A stretch of 64,000 nucleotides of DNA from Opisthocomus hoazin (Eukaryota; Chordata; Aves; Opisthocomiformes; Opisthocomidae), in assembly GCF_030867145.1 (NCBI RefSeq), contig NC_134420.1, positions 43,606,912-43,670,911 on the forward strand, in the 5' to 3' direction. Shown here piece by piece: positions 12,651-25,826 of this stretch; the first letter of the stretch is position 1, and every line of letters starts with the position of its first letter. Position numbers and translations under genes: made by a program. The notes beneath the pieces are model-generated. The model worked only from the letters and a program-made list of their open reading frames with translations, ran no database searches and was not told the DNA's origin.

Positions 12651-13090
12651 GCCTCGCTCCCGCCGCCCGCCCCCACCGCGAGGGCCCGCCCCGCGCCTCC
12701 GCCGCTGGCGCGCCGCGCGCCCCGCCCTGCGCTGGCGGCGCCCCCACCCCTCGCCCCGCTCCCCGGGCCGGCGGCTTCTTTTCCTCAGCTCCGCTCCCCG
12801 GCCTGAGGGGAGGCTCGGCCCCGGCGCCCCCGCCCCGGCCCCGCGGGGGCCTGCTCGGCCGGGCGCCGGGCTTGGGAGCGGGGTCCCGGGTCCCCGGCCC
12901 ACCCAGCCGCCCTCCACGGAGAGGAGCGGGACTCCGGGCCGCCTCCCCTCCAGGGCTCGGGTGGGCTCTCCCCGGCTGCGGGGGGATGTTGTTTCGTTTA
13001 TGGTTCCAGGTCATTTTATTCCGAGCCCTATTCTGGTCCTTTACTTCAGTCTTTAAGGCGGGGGGGGGACTTCTACTTCGCCGGCCCTGC

Positions 13091-16000
13091 TCTTGAGAAC
13101 GCTTCAATGCACCTCCATGAAAGGGGCGACGGTGGTGAGCGGGCTGTGACATCCTCTGGAGCAGAGGCATCACCTTGGCCGTACCAAGGGGCTTCGCAGC
13201 GAACTACTGCAAATTTAAAATGAAGGACTAAAAGTGAAGGATCTTCAAAATAATTCCCTTCTCTGTAGGATGACACGCGTTTTCCTAAGGAATTTAAGCC
13301 TATTAATATAAGTACAGTAAATAAGGTTATTGTACACCTGAATGTCACTCCTGCCTACCTCAGAGACACTTCCTGCAATTAGGAGGCTAAAAGTAGGCAC
13401 CGAACAAACAGGCAATAACACTCACGCTTGGTTAAAACTTGCTGAACGCAGAAATTTTTATTGCTTGGTGTTGTGATAACACCTCTAGAAAGCGTTAGCC
13501 TTGCTGCTGAGATCACACGCACAGCGGTTCCTTTGTCTCTGATTTCCAAGGCAGCGCAGCCTTTCTGCCTTACCGTACTGTTTCCCTTCACTGCCGCTTG
13601 TTCCAGCCCTACCTAGATTTACGTGGGTATTCTTTGGCCATGCTCGTCCTTCAGAGGTCAGCAAGACTGCTTACGTGCTTAAAGATAAGGACGTGAGGCA
13701 ATAGGAAGACTGAGTCTGCAGTCTTCACGTTTAGGAGCTGGATCTTCTTTCACTGTCGCTGGCACAGAAGCAGCAGCAGAATTAGGCCAAACTTACGAGA
13801 GCCGCGTCTGCTGAGTGACCTCGCTCCTGGTGCGTGGTTCTAGAACAGTTTCCCTTGCTTTTCATTGCGAAGAGAGGCTTCACCTAAAGCAACATTATGA
13901 ATTTCTTCTGCAGATCAAAAAAATTTTTGTTTGCAAAGACCGAAAACTTTGAAATCAAACAGATGTTTCACTCTTCTCACATAGGCTGCAGTTTCTGGTT
14001 CAGGTATCTTTGGACAGATACATGCTTATCCATGGAGAAGATGAGGTTATCAAAATATAGATCAATTTAGGAACAAAATAAAAATTTAGATATTGTACAT
14101 GCAGACAATACAAATGGTGGATTTTAAATGCTATGAATTCAGAGTGCAACACTTAAAAATACTGGAAATAGCTTTCAGTACTGTACCTATTTATTTCTGA
14201 ATGGATAAACATAAATACTTCCATGTCCTGTTGCACTAGTTGCCCAATTTGATATATCCTATAATTATTTTTTTTATATCAAAGGAAGTGTATCAAGTAA
14301 CGTATTGCAGCTTTAGTCATGAACCGGGATTTTTTTTCATTGTGATACATGTGTAATATTGAAGAGTTTGCTAGTGATTTTTGTTCCTCGTTACAAGATT
14401 TCTTCTCCCCAGAATGAATCTGAAAAAGAAGAAATGATCTGCTGACTAGATAATCTCTGCCTTGTTGATTATATGCTCCTTACAGTATGTGTGTTGCTGA
14501 CGTGATTAATACTTTCTCTGCTTCGTGTGCTGAATGGGCATTCACATTATTTTCAGCAGTTGTCAGAGACTCCTCCACTGAGCTATATCACAGCAGGTGA
14601 TACCCCTGAAGATGCTGTTTCGGGCTCCCGCTGTGTGCAGCACTGGTACAGACTGGGACTGCCTCTTCAGAAGTGACGGCTGGCTGCTAAGAAGGAAATC
14701 ACTAGCAACTAAGAGCGCAGTTAGCGGATAGGAAAGACGTAAGAATTGCTTCAGTCGGTTTTAAGGAATTATTTGCCTTCATTTGAATTGTCGTATCAGC
14801 AAAGTTTTGTTCACAGCCCAAACTTCCAGCCGGTGGCTGTCGTTCGCTTTGTGCTAGGCCTAAGCGTGTTGAGGAGCAAGGACTTAATGTGGATTAGCGC
14901 AGCCAGACGGGGAAGGCAAGTCATGCCCTCTGCTGAGGTGACAAGTGATGGCTCTTGACTGTCATAGTTGCTCTGAAGAAAATCACACTGAGCATTGTGT
15001 GAGACTGACAAAACCACCTACACTTCCCCGTACTCATACAATGTACATATTATTCATCCAGCTAGAAAATGACCTAACTTCTAACAGCAGCTGACACGTG
15101 CTTCATGTATGACCTTGGCCTAATCCCTTAATCACTGCATGTGTCTGTTTCCTCCTTTATAAGAAAACAAGATAGTAATGCTGGAGTCAGGAATGTCTTG
15201 GCATTTATGGAACTGTGAGTTGTTGAGGCATGTTACTATATTAAGTCTTTAATAATACTATAAAACAGAATTCCTCTTTATGACTACACTTGAGCACACC
15301 ACACGTGTAAGTGACTGATGATGCTTTTGGAAATTAGGTCACATAGGGTCAACATAGATTGGCCTTCATAGAGCATGATATTTACCAATGACTAGCATTT
15401 TTTTGTGTGTATTTACCTGAAAATTTAAACTTGGCTTTAAAAAATAAAACATCAGTACAATTACTGGCATAGTATTATGTGTGGGACACATGCACCGCAG
15501 AGAAATGTGCCATGGAGGGTAGCAAGGGTCAGGGGTTGAAGGGCCTCGGGTGCAAAGAGCTTCTGAGACATGTTGTAAAGGGATGCGCGAGACAGCTACT
15601 CTGTAAGAAGACATTGCAGGTGTCCTCAGAAGGATTTGATTCTGTTTGAAAAGAAGTCACGTTTGGCTGGGGTTTTGCAAAATCTTCTCGGGACGGAAAA
15701 AAAACCCCAAATGTTTTTTCACTTGCAGCTCAAAGAAAAATAACATTTATTACTGCTTTTATATTTTATTCAGGCTGGTGTTTTCTATGTGGTTTTAGCT
15801 GACAGCAGAAGGAAAAATCTGTTGTGGGTACTGTTGATGTCACAGCACGGTAGTAAGGATTGTAAGCTTCAGCTGGGAATGATCGGGCTTTTGTTACAGA
15901 AAATACAAAACTCTGGCCAAAAATCAGACTGTAATACACCTACAATTCAAACAAAATACAAAGTCTCAGGTTCCTCTGTATATTTTTAATTTATACGGAA

Positions 16001-17000
16001 GCTAGAACCCAGTGTAACTGATGTTTTTGTTAGCTGTACTGCCCGCCCCTGTGCACATGCCAAGCTGGTGTTTCCAGAAATATCACTCCTCTAGAGTAAA
16101 TAGATCAGAGGGTGACATAAACAGACCCTGAACACCTCCACAAATTTGATTGAGTGGTTTATGCTGAAGGCCAGTGCCGTGCCCAGCCAAATAAAACAGT
16201 TAGAATTTTTAGGGATTATTTATCCTTTCGCTTTGACACTTTTTTCTCTGCCACCCACACAATAATGTAGTACAAAACACTGAAAGTTCCTGCTCCTCTA
16301 GAAACAAAATACGGGTAATTCTGTACATGTTTCATCTTCTTAATGAATATTATACTTTTGAAGAAAAAGTTAATGAATGTTGACTACACATTTCAAAGCA
16401 GGGAGGTCAGATATTACAGAAACGTCCTTGCTGCGTCAGGCAAGGTTGAGTTTTACAGAATTTGGCTATTTAAACCTATTTTCTTCTTAAGCATATTGTT
16501 AAACACATTTTCTTCCAGAAAACTTTATTTTTCATAAATTAAATGCAGTTGGTAGAAGCTGTTTTATTTGAATCCTCTTATGTTATCATGGTCTCTTCAT
16601 AGCCACTTTACTGTTGCACGAGCCTGGGGAGCAGAAGCATGATGTTATCGTCTTGACTTGCCAAAAGTATGTGCCAGTCTTTGCAGCCCCGGCACTGACC
16701 GAACAGTTCAGCGGCGCGGCGTGTGTGTGGCATGCGGCCTCACGCCGGCTGCTGCAGCCAGCGCTGTGCAAGAGGCTGCCTGCCTGGGAGTCCCAGCGTG
16801 GCAATTACACATGCCGGTGTGGTGAGCGCATGGCTGACGTTGACGTGATAAATGGGTGAGTGACATGCTGGTGGCTGGTGTTTATGGAGGTGCGGGGCTG
16901 AGTCATTACCCTGCTTGTTAGACTCCTCCTCAGCAGAGTGTCAGCTTCCTGGAAGGTTCTTATCCCTAGAGCTGGGTGGATGAACATGAAAATGTACCGA
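13091..17000. other. Intergenic DNA upstream of HECTD1
   Basis: This is AT-rich, mostly unique-looking sequence between the HECTD1 promoter and the first LTR. Open frames reach only about 80 codons and none resembles a known protein. I see no repeats, tRNA or splice-linked exon chains. A slightly GC-richer stretch lies at about 16.6-16.9 kb. Distal regulatory elements could be present but cannot be recognised by eye. Confidence 0.6.
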
Positions 17001-18086
17001 TGTGGTGGGTTGGCCCTGGCTGGACCCCAGGTGCCCACCAAAGCCGCTCCTCAACTGGACAGGGGAGAGAAAGGCTCATGGGTCGTGATAAGGACAGGGA
17101 GAGATCACTCACCAGTTATCGTCACAGCCAAAACAGACTCGACTCGGGGAAATTAGTTTAATTTATTGCCAACCAAATCAGAGTAGGATAGTGAGAAATA
17201 AAACCAGATCTTAAAACACTTTATACCCACCCTTCCCTTCTTCCCGGGCTCAACTTCACTCCTGAATTGTCTGCCTCCTCCCCCTGAGTGGCGCAGGGGG
17301 GCGGGGAATGGGGGTTACAGTCAGTTCATCACAGGTTATCTCTGCTGCTCCTTCCTCCCCAGGGGTAGGACTCCTCGCACTCTTCCCCTGCTCCAGTGTG
17401 AAGGGCCCTTTCACGGGAGATGGTTCTCCACAAACTTCTTCAACATGAGTCCTTCCCACAGACTCCAGTTCTCCACAAACTGCCCCAGCGTGGGTCCTTC
17501 CCACGGGGTGCCGTCCTTCAGGAACAGGCTGCTCCATGGGGTCACAAGTTCTGCCAGCAAACCTGCTCTGGCGTGGGCTTCTCTCTCCACGGGGCCACAG
17601 GTCCTGGAAGGATCCTGCTCCAGCGCGGGCTCTCCATGGGTTCACAGCCTCTTTTGGGCATCCACCTGCTCTGGTGTGGGGTCCCTTCCACGGGGCTGCA
17701 GGTGGATATCTGCTCCACCAGGGACTTCCATGGACCTTAGGGGCACAGCCTGCCTCACCATGGTCTTCTCCACAGGCTGCAGGGGAACCTCTGCTCTGGC
17801 ACCTGGAGCACCTCCTCACCCTCCTTCTTGCCTAACCGTGGTGTCTGCAGAGTTCGCACACCCTGCTCCGGCTGCAAAATTACGCAGGTTTTTTTCTTTC
17901 TTAAATGTGTTATCCCAGAGGTTCTACCACCGCTGCTGGGCTCGGCCTTGGCCAGCAGCAGGTCTGTCTTGGAGCCGGCTGGCACTGGCTCTGTCAGACA
18001 TGGTGGAAGCTTCTGGCAGCTTCTCACAGAAGCCGCGCCTGTAGCCCGCCCCCGCTACCAAAACCTTGCCATGCAAACAAAATACA
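17001..18086 (-). mobile_element. Endogenous retrovirus solo LTR (avian type), about 1.09 kb
   Basis: The segment begins TGTGGTGGGTTGG on plus and ends in ...ATACA, giving the TG...CA termini of an LTR. It matches, from memory, a very common bird ERV LTR family (AACTGGACAGGGGAGAGAAA, GAAATTAGTTTAATTTATTG, GGTCTGTCTTGGAGCCGGCT). Read on minus, AATAAA at 17162-17167 sits near the 3' end and a TATA-like ATTTAAG lies near 17.9 kb, so minus is the likely transcriptional sense. No gag, pol or env remnant flanks it, so it is a solo LTR. No clear target-site duplication is visible. Confidence 0.85.
17388..17730. repeat. Imperfect tandem array of about 34-52 bp units inside the LTR
   Basis: The motif CTGCTCCAGCGTGGG and close variants recur at about 17388, 17435, 17480, 17529, 17563, 17615, 17666 and 17710, each followed by CCACGGGG-like sequence. 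This gives eight diverged units. The array makes long false open frames on both strands (up to 199 codons on plus, 187 on minus). Confidence 0.8.
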
Positions 18087-21000
18087 ATAGAAGAGCATAG
18101 TTTTCAGAAAACTGCAAATACTTCAAAACTACCTTTTCTTCTTTCTGAAATTACTGTTCAAAATCTTCTACATTATAGTGATTTTTCCTAGGTAAACTCA
18201 CCTATATGTTTTTTGGGGGATTTGTTTTTGGTTTCGTTTTTGGGTTTTTTTGAAGTATAAGGCTACTGTTTTGGTGTTCCAGGCTGAGGACTGAGAAGTG
18301 GGTAAACTTTGTCACGTAACTCCTTTAACCTCAGTTTACCTTCAGCTGTATCACTTGTACGGACATAAAATAGAAAGTAACCCATCATCACAGCCTGCCC
18401 TCACTCGTGTCCCTTCCACCTCCGGCTGCCAAAGGGAAGGCGAGGCAGAGACGAGGCAGCAGTTACTGGTTTCAGGCTGCTGCCTGTACCTGGGCCACCA
18501 GTAACACAGCAACAGCAGCAAATCTCAATCCAAGGCAAGTGCGAGGAAAGATCAGTGACTCAGATCACAGTATTTCTTACTGGTTTTAATGGCACAGACT
18601 AGGTTATAACTTTCTGAATCAGATTAATCAAGATTTGGGATTTGTTCCTCCTAGTTTTATTCACTTGTGGAAGTAAAGCACGTGTAATCCTCCCAACCAT
18701 CTGATGCGGGTCCCAAAATTTCAGTGAGGTATTATAAATGAATTTCAGTGATCTGTGCTGATGAGAAGACTTACTATATGAAGAAAGTGTCTTAAACACC
18801 AAATGATTCTTCTGCATTCTGAGGTTAAAAAAACCCAGCTACTTGGAGTTTTACTGGAAAGAGTGCAATTTTTACAAACTTGAAAGCTTACTAACGCCTT
18901 TTACTATTCTTTTAATGAAATTACACCCTATTCAGCAGTGTTGAATGTCTTGACATGCAAAAAGAAGAAACAGACTCAAGCTCCTAAAACCTGAATTTCT
19001 GGATTAGTTGCTAACTGGAAAGAGCTGCATGCTTTGTTCAAACTGGGAAAAACCAACAGAATCTTATGGTGGAGCATGGCAGAGTTCAATGCTAGCGCTG
19101 TCCTAGGGCACATGAGACAGACCACAGAAAATTGTATCATTTGCTAACGAAACAGAAAAACTTTCTTGCCCCACTGGTGTGTCTTAGGGAAGATGGGAAA
19201 GTACTGTACTTCACTAATGGTTTGTTCGCTCGGACAGATAATCTGTGCCCTCTGCAAGCTCAGTTAAGCCTTTGATTGTTCGGTTTATAGGAAAGGTGCT
19301 GTTCAAACAACTTAAATCCTTGTCAGAAGTGATGAAATTACTTTATTTAGAATTGTAGTACTGAGATGAAACCAGGTTTCTGCAGATGCTCAAGTCTATA
19401 TTCCTGCAAGGAAAGAATATACATTGCTTAAGGAATATATTACAGGTAGTAAACTGTGTGTCTGATTTTCTCTTAATTAGTTTTTATCAATAAATGAAGA
19501 TCACATTGTGCATGTATTGGGATTTGTCCTTCACTGTTACCTTTGGACTTATTCCCAGGCTACAAATTATATTAAATAGAACTGGCTGAACGTGGCAAAA
19601 TGATTTTGTAAAGAGAGATGAGGGACTTTTAATTTTGATAGGGTTGATCCATTGCTAATCAATGCAGTAAATGATACTGGGGGTTTCCTCCTATATTCTT
19701 AACTTTGGTTTTCCTTTAGTTACTCTACTTTTTTTGAACTTACGTAACAGAAATATGTTTAAAAATAGCAAAAATAACCCCCAAAGCTCAGAGCCCTGAA
19801 ATTCATTCTGTTATATTGAATGTAAGGAAAAGGATGAGAAGCACAACCATTCACAGGACATTAAAAACAAATGAATACATTCCTGTTTAGAAAATACCTT
19901 AGAAGCAGCAGGTTTTGAATGAGGAAGTGTTATGTCTCAAATGCGCTTATACTAGGCTGTATTGGATAAAAGAGCACCTCTGACAGAAGGAAAAAAGTGG
20001 TCAGACAGTGATGAAGGCTCAAAACACTGCCCTTGCTCACTACATTTCAAACTGTGACCCAGGACAATTAAAGAAAATCTTTTTGATCTGATCATAGGGA
20101 GCTTTGTGGCAGAGCTGCATGTTTGCAGGAGAATAAGTGGCTATGGGAGAAAATTGGTATAAATGTCAAACTACTTGCCTGAGAGCTTTCACGTTAACAC
20201 AAACGTAGGGAAAATGATAAGTATACTTGCTTCTTAAGGCGTGTAATGCATGATTATTGACCTATTTTTGAGAAGTTTCATCACCTGTGTTTTAACTCCA
20301 TAGGAGTTCAGAGATCCACATGATGAGTGAGTGAGTAGCACAGGACAAGTGATTCACACCCATTTTTCTTATTGTACCCTACATTTTGCCTTTTGGACAG
20401 CCATTGACTTATGCTGGTAAGGTGGGATTTCCATGATAGGTCACAAATTACTCCAGCTACTGCAGAGGGTTTTGTATTTCAGCTCATGTGTACTCGGTAT
20501 TAATACCTTAAAAAATAAGGCTAGCTGTAGAGTAGTTACACTCTAATTCCAGCCCAAGTTGCTGCAGGTAAGCTTTTAACATTGCTGTCCTGTTTGCATT
20601 GACTCTTAGTTATATATTGTAAGACACCAGCATTATTTTGTTATGCAAACATATTGTACCTGCTTTTACTGTCCATTCTGTGTTATAGGGTTATATTTTT
20701 ATACTGTGAAACATTCGCTCGTTGGGGTTTTGCTGTCTGTATAAATTTCTGTGTAAACACTGATCTCAGTGGACACAGGTAACTTATTAACACGATCAAG
20801 TGTTGTGTGTCTGAGCCTGCATCAAAGCAAGAATGTACCCTACCCAGTTTTTTATACAGCCAGCCTTAAAGTCAGCAGGCCAAGTGATCTTTGTAAAGAA
20901 ATGCTGTTCTGCTGAGGTCAATAAGGCCTCACCAGTTTGGGCCAACAGGCAATTTGGCTCGAAGACTAGCATCAGTTATGAGAGTTTAGCTAAACCCAGT

Positions 21001-24000
21001 CTCCAGAAATATAAAGTTTTGTACAAGATTCTTAGCTGGTTTGACATTTTAAGGTGAGACCTAGACACTGAAGCACTTGAAGTAGACATTTTGTTTCTAG
21101 TCTGTCTCCAACAAAAGATTAATCCACTAGAGTGTGGGTCATACGATAACTCTTGAATCAAGAATACAGTTCCCTTCTGCAGAATAAAGTTCAATAGATC
21201 CAGTGGCAGATCTCATCTGTTCATTTAAGGAGCAGCAAGTTTCAGATTTAAAGAGTATAAAGAGCTGTGCAAAGAGTACAAATACAAAGAGCAGTGCATT
21301 TGTAGATTTCTGCTCGTATTTCTGTGAGAAGAAGCATTGAGATTGCCTCTTGCAAGCTGATTTTTAGGGACCCTAAGAGTTACTTTGATAGAGCAATGTT
21401 ACCTGCTTACAATGTGTTCTCGTAGTAAGTGTGTGCTGCACTGATGATGTCAGCAGTTACTGTTGGTAGAAATATTTGTCTATGTCATTTTTGCAGTAAC
21501 ACATCATGTACAAGTATGTTTGTATGTAATTACAGCTCCTTGACTACAGCAATTAGTCTGTGTCCCAGTCCCTGCTCTGACCCTGATGAGAGAAGGAATA
21601 GCCTGGGGATGCTGAATCTTATGCTAGTGAGTCCCAAGAATTGCATAGTGGAGGATCAGTGTCATTGGTGGGAATTTTTAATATTGAAATATTGAATGCC
21701 CCAGCTGAGATTCAGGCCTCACTGCACTTGTGTGATAAAAGACATCTCCACCCCAGAATTTACAGTAAACAGACATTTTGGAAAAAGACTAGAAAGCAGA
21801 TCAGAGAGTAACATAGCTTGTAGTGATAAGCTGCTTAGCAGTGTAACTCTGAAGTCCTGTACCTCCACTTCTACACGTTAATGGTCTCCCAGCTATAGTG
21901 AGCTAACTCTTTTCCTTTTGCAAAGAAAGCCAAGAGGAAACCAGAAGCTGTTCTGCATCTGCCTTCCATATGCATCTCCTGCATCTCCTAGCCCAGGGTG
22001 ACCCACCGAGACAAGGAAGACACACCCAGGGGGAAGGATTCTGTCCCAGTGCTGGAAAGAAAAGGAGCACAGCTAGAAGGGAGCCGGCCTTCCCAGCGCC
22101 ACACCAGCTCAGAGCTTCTTTCCCTACTGGTAAACCTAGATAACAAATCAAAGCCAGAATCCAGTCCCATCTCACAGGCAGAGCTGGTACCTCTGCCTCG
22201 GAAGATTGTCCAAAGTTTAGCACTACTAGTAATTCGATGGGAAAGTAATAAGCAATGTTTTGAGAAAAACAACTGATTACTGGCCACAGAAGTCATAGGC
22301 AAATATACATACAAGTTATCTCCAGCAGATAGTCTCAGGAAGCAACCCTAACATAGACATTTTGAGGTAAATTGTGTCCTCCATCACAATATTGTACCCC
22401 ACTGATGTATGATATTCAGGATGAATGATTCAGTACGTGTAACTGTGTGTAACTGTGGGACAAATTAGCCCAAAAGCACATTTGAAAGTCAGAGACTTCC
22501 TCCCATGCAGTTAGGCAAGAAAGATGAGACTTCTGTGTTCCGGGTCAGGCACCTCATGTATGCTTTAGCAAGAGCTATGCTGTAGGAACAGGACATCCTG
22601 TTTTAAATAATAAAGATAATGAGAAACTTCAAGATTGTAGCCTCATCTGCTTTTCTTCTTTACTTTGATTAACAATTATGATAGAAAACAGGATCCTGGG
22701 TTTCATATCCTGATGTCTCCTATAATGATTGGAAGATGCAAGCATCAAAATATTCGTGGCTGTGAAGTGATGCCCAACTTTGTCCTACAAGCTGAATGTC
22801 TGACTCGTTACTGCCTGCCAGTGTTAACCCGCACCTACTGCCGGATGATTTGCGCTGACACAGCAGCCTGCGACAGCCCGCATGGCTGCTCGAGCTGTGC
22901 AGCAGAATTTGGAATATAGAGAGTGTGTGTACTAGGAACTCTGATCTGTACATCGTAGCTGACTACTCATAGGGACGTTCCAAAACAAGAGAATTTGAAA
23001 ACCATCACTATTACCACAGATGATCTGCATTCATTACTTTTAATGAAAAGGCAGATCATTGGAAGTGTGCCATGAGGTGCATTACACATCTATCTTAAAA
23101 AAAAAAATTGGCACCCTTGGTTAGTATGTCATGGCTGCATTCTGCAGAAGGTGGTGCTGACTCTGTGTTAACACCAGGTTTGTCTCATTCCCCACCCCCC
23201 TTCGGCAGCGAACTTAAACAGATTTTTGCAACTGGCAGAAGCCAGCACAGTGCTGGCGCAAACTGCCGCTTCCCGGCTTCGCTGAGTGGTGCTTGATGCT
23301 TTACCGTGGCAGGCTAAGCTCGGGTCACAGATGAGGAGCAAAAGCGAAACTAATCATTAATATTAAAGCAGTCCTGTCAGTAGGAGTTTTGATTTATAAA
23401 AACATAGAATAGCAGACTATAAAATCGTGCAAAATAGATATATCGTGGACTACTGATCTTGAAATATGTAGTTACATTAGGGAAGGGCATTGAGGATTTT
23501 CATGTCTGATGGCCTTAGCATAGTTATAGATAAGACTGCCAAGTGAAATTAAATATTTTAATTAATTTTATTAGTAGAAATTATGAAAATAAAATTATAT
23601 TTTCTGTATCACTTCACAGTGATGCTGCTGGGTTTCCTTTCAGGCAACCCCTATTGGTGGAGCTATTTGGCACAGTGGCTCTGAAGACCAATCCTGTCTG
23701 ATAAAATGTCTTTTTTCCCCAGGCCCTTTCATGTCAGATGTGGAGGGTTTCTGGGACTGTAGCAACACCTACCCCACCACTCCCTTGAAAGGGTTTCCCT
23801 TTCTCTTTGCACATACCCCATACCACTCACACCAGCTCTTTTTGGTGCAGAGTTTTCACAGGAGTTTAAAAGAATGAAACACATTTTGGTCTTTGAAGTG
23901 CCTTAAACAGTTCTTCTCCAAAATTATAACTTGCATGGAGAAAATAGCTCGCTGGGTTTTCCATCCCTCAAACAAACCTCTCCCACATCATCCTTCCAAT

Positions 24001-25291
24001 GACAGACACGTCCTACACATAAACTTCGTTTACTACGATCAAGCAGAACTGACAGGAGGAAGCCCGGAGTACCACTGTACCCCCTCCACCACACTGGCAC
24101 ACCTAAGTACAGGTTCTGGCTACCTGCTAGGCCATGGCAAACACCTCTCCAAAAAAACTAAACCACTTGAATACCAATGCCATATCACTTCTGAAAATCA
24201 TCCCCCTCTCCTACTTTTTTTCTTCCCAGAAACGATGCCACGTCTAAATCCAGTTTGCAGTAAGTTCAAAATTCTCCTTTGCAGTCTGTCCAATCTTTTT
24301 TCCTCCCTTTCTCCCATTTCCACTCCAGACTAAAGTTGACATGAAAAGTCACCTGCAATTCCAGGAAATTCCAGTATTTAAAATCAAGGTTTGGCTACCA
24401 AAATATTTGGATTTTATTTAAGTTGTGCTGAAGTGTTGCTTGGGCTGTAACTTCTGTCTTTCAGAGCCACTGGATCAGAATGCCCTTAGCAGGATAACCT
24501 TATGCTGAGCCTCATGGCGAAGTTCAGATCAGACCAGAAGATGTCTGAAGAGAGCAAGAAGTGGTGGACCTGTATGAAAAAAAATAATGGATAACACATT
24601 CTTGTCGGTTTCAGCACTTAAACCAATCCCACGAACTTCAGCTTGAAAACCAAAGAATATCAGTGGCTGGTCAGATACGACAAATACTTGAGAAAATGTG
24701 AAAAGACGAAGTTAATCTCATTACTACCCTTTCACGAAAGTATCCCAACTGCCTTTTTGATTCTAGTCTATTTTGACCAAGAAGTGGAGTACTGTGATTT
24801 TAGACCAGGAAAAAAGGCTTCCCTACACTTAGCTTATGTAAACAGTTTACCACATAGTGATAAATAGTCAATTTTCTCAAATTGACAAGTAATGTTGTCA
24901 AATTGTTACTGATTTTTTTTTGAGGTTTCAAGTGATTATTTTGTTTTTAGAATATTGTCTTCCTTGTTACAACTTTAACTACTGGGAATTTATTCACCAG
25001 TTCTAGTGATCTAGTTAGTAGACTAGGAGTCAACAGTGACTGAATTGTAGTTGAGCCAAGAAATGGGATAATCTTGTATTTATAAATTAGAAAAGTTCAA
25101 AAGCTCAACCACTTCATAATCATCATTCTGCAGTGGAACAACTCTGTTATTAAGGTCAATTCATTGGCACTGGTGTAGCTGCGAATGAATTCAGAGGCGT
25201 TGATTTCTACAGAGCATTTGCTACCAAGCAACTGTTAGGACTTCTTAAGCAGATAAACGGCACAAGAGTCTTATTTGCATGACAATAGTCC
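18087..25291. other. Intergenic DNA, no gene recognised
   Basis: AT-rich DNA lies between the first LTR and a CR1 fragment. The longest frame is 146 codons on plus at 23893-24333, with no recognisable domain and no splice context, so I do not call it. A T/G-rich low-complexity stretch is at about 18.2-18.25 kb. Nothing else is supported. Confidence 0.6.
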
Positions 25292-25826
25292 ATGTGGCCA
25301 CCCCACCTGGAGTACTGCATCCAGCTCTGGAGCCCCCAACATAAGCAAGACATGGATGTGTTGGAGCGGGTCCAGAGGAGGGCCACAAAGATGATCAGAA
25401 GGATGGGACACCTCTCCTACGAGGACAGGCTGAGGGAGCTGGGGCTGTTCAGCCTGGAGAAAAGAAGGCTCCAGGGAGACCTTAGTGCAGCCTTCCAGTA
25501 CCTGAAGGGGGCCTACAGGAAGGATGGAGAGGGACTTTTCACAGGGGTGTGTAGTGATAGGAGAAGGGGGAATGGCTCTAAACCAGAAGAGGGCAGATTT
25601 AGATTAGATATTAGGAAGAAATTTTTCACCATGAGGGTGGTGAAACACTGGCACAGGTTGCCCAGAGAACCTGTGGATGCCCCCTCCCTGGAAGTGTTCA
25701 AGGCCAAGTTGGATGGAGCTCTGAGCAACCTGGTCTAGTGGAAGACGTCCCTGCTCATGGCAGGGGGGTTGAAACTAGATGATCTTTAAGGTCCTTTCCA
25801 ACCCTTACCATGCTATGATTCTATGA
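25292..25826 (+). mobile_element. CR1 LINE, 5'-truncated, longer 3' fragment
   Basis: The plus strand encodes about 148 codons of the CR1 ORF2 C-terminus in one open frame, with [54 protein letters not shown] and HWHRLPREPVDAPSLEVFKA. A 3'UTR follows, ending in GATTCTATGA near 25826. Its sequence differs from the copies near 3.3, 43-44 and 45 kb, so it belongs to another CR1 subfamily. It is truncated before the reverse transcriptase catalytic motifs and is not autonomous. Confidence 0.95.

Larger units (their letters stand above)
11900..13090 (-). promoter_or_regulatory. HECTD1: CpG-island promoter of HECTD1
   Basis: This interval of about 1.2 kb is very GC-rich and dense in CpG, contrasting sharply with the AT-rich flanks. 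It contains many GC-box-like GGGCGG and CCGCCC motifs and no clear TATA box, as expected for a housekeeping-type promoter with dispersed initiation. It sits directly upstream of the HECTD1 start exon. Long frames on both strands here are GC-composition artefacts. A divergent transcript towards the right is possible but not shown. Confidence 0.85.

Noticed and set aside
12336..13173. Long overlapping frames of 156-241 codons on both strands
   Set aside because: They lie in the CpG island; high GC removes stop codons in all frames. The products are Pro/Arg/Gly/Ala runs without domains.
17256..18044. Frames of 187 (minus) and 199 (plus) codons
   Set aside because: They arise from the GC-rich tandem units of an ERV LTR, are open on both strands, and match no retroviral gene.
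23893..24333. 146-codon plus-strand frame in the intergenic gap
   Set aside because: No recognisable domain, no promoter or splice context, and a low-complexity C-terminal half; most likely chance.
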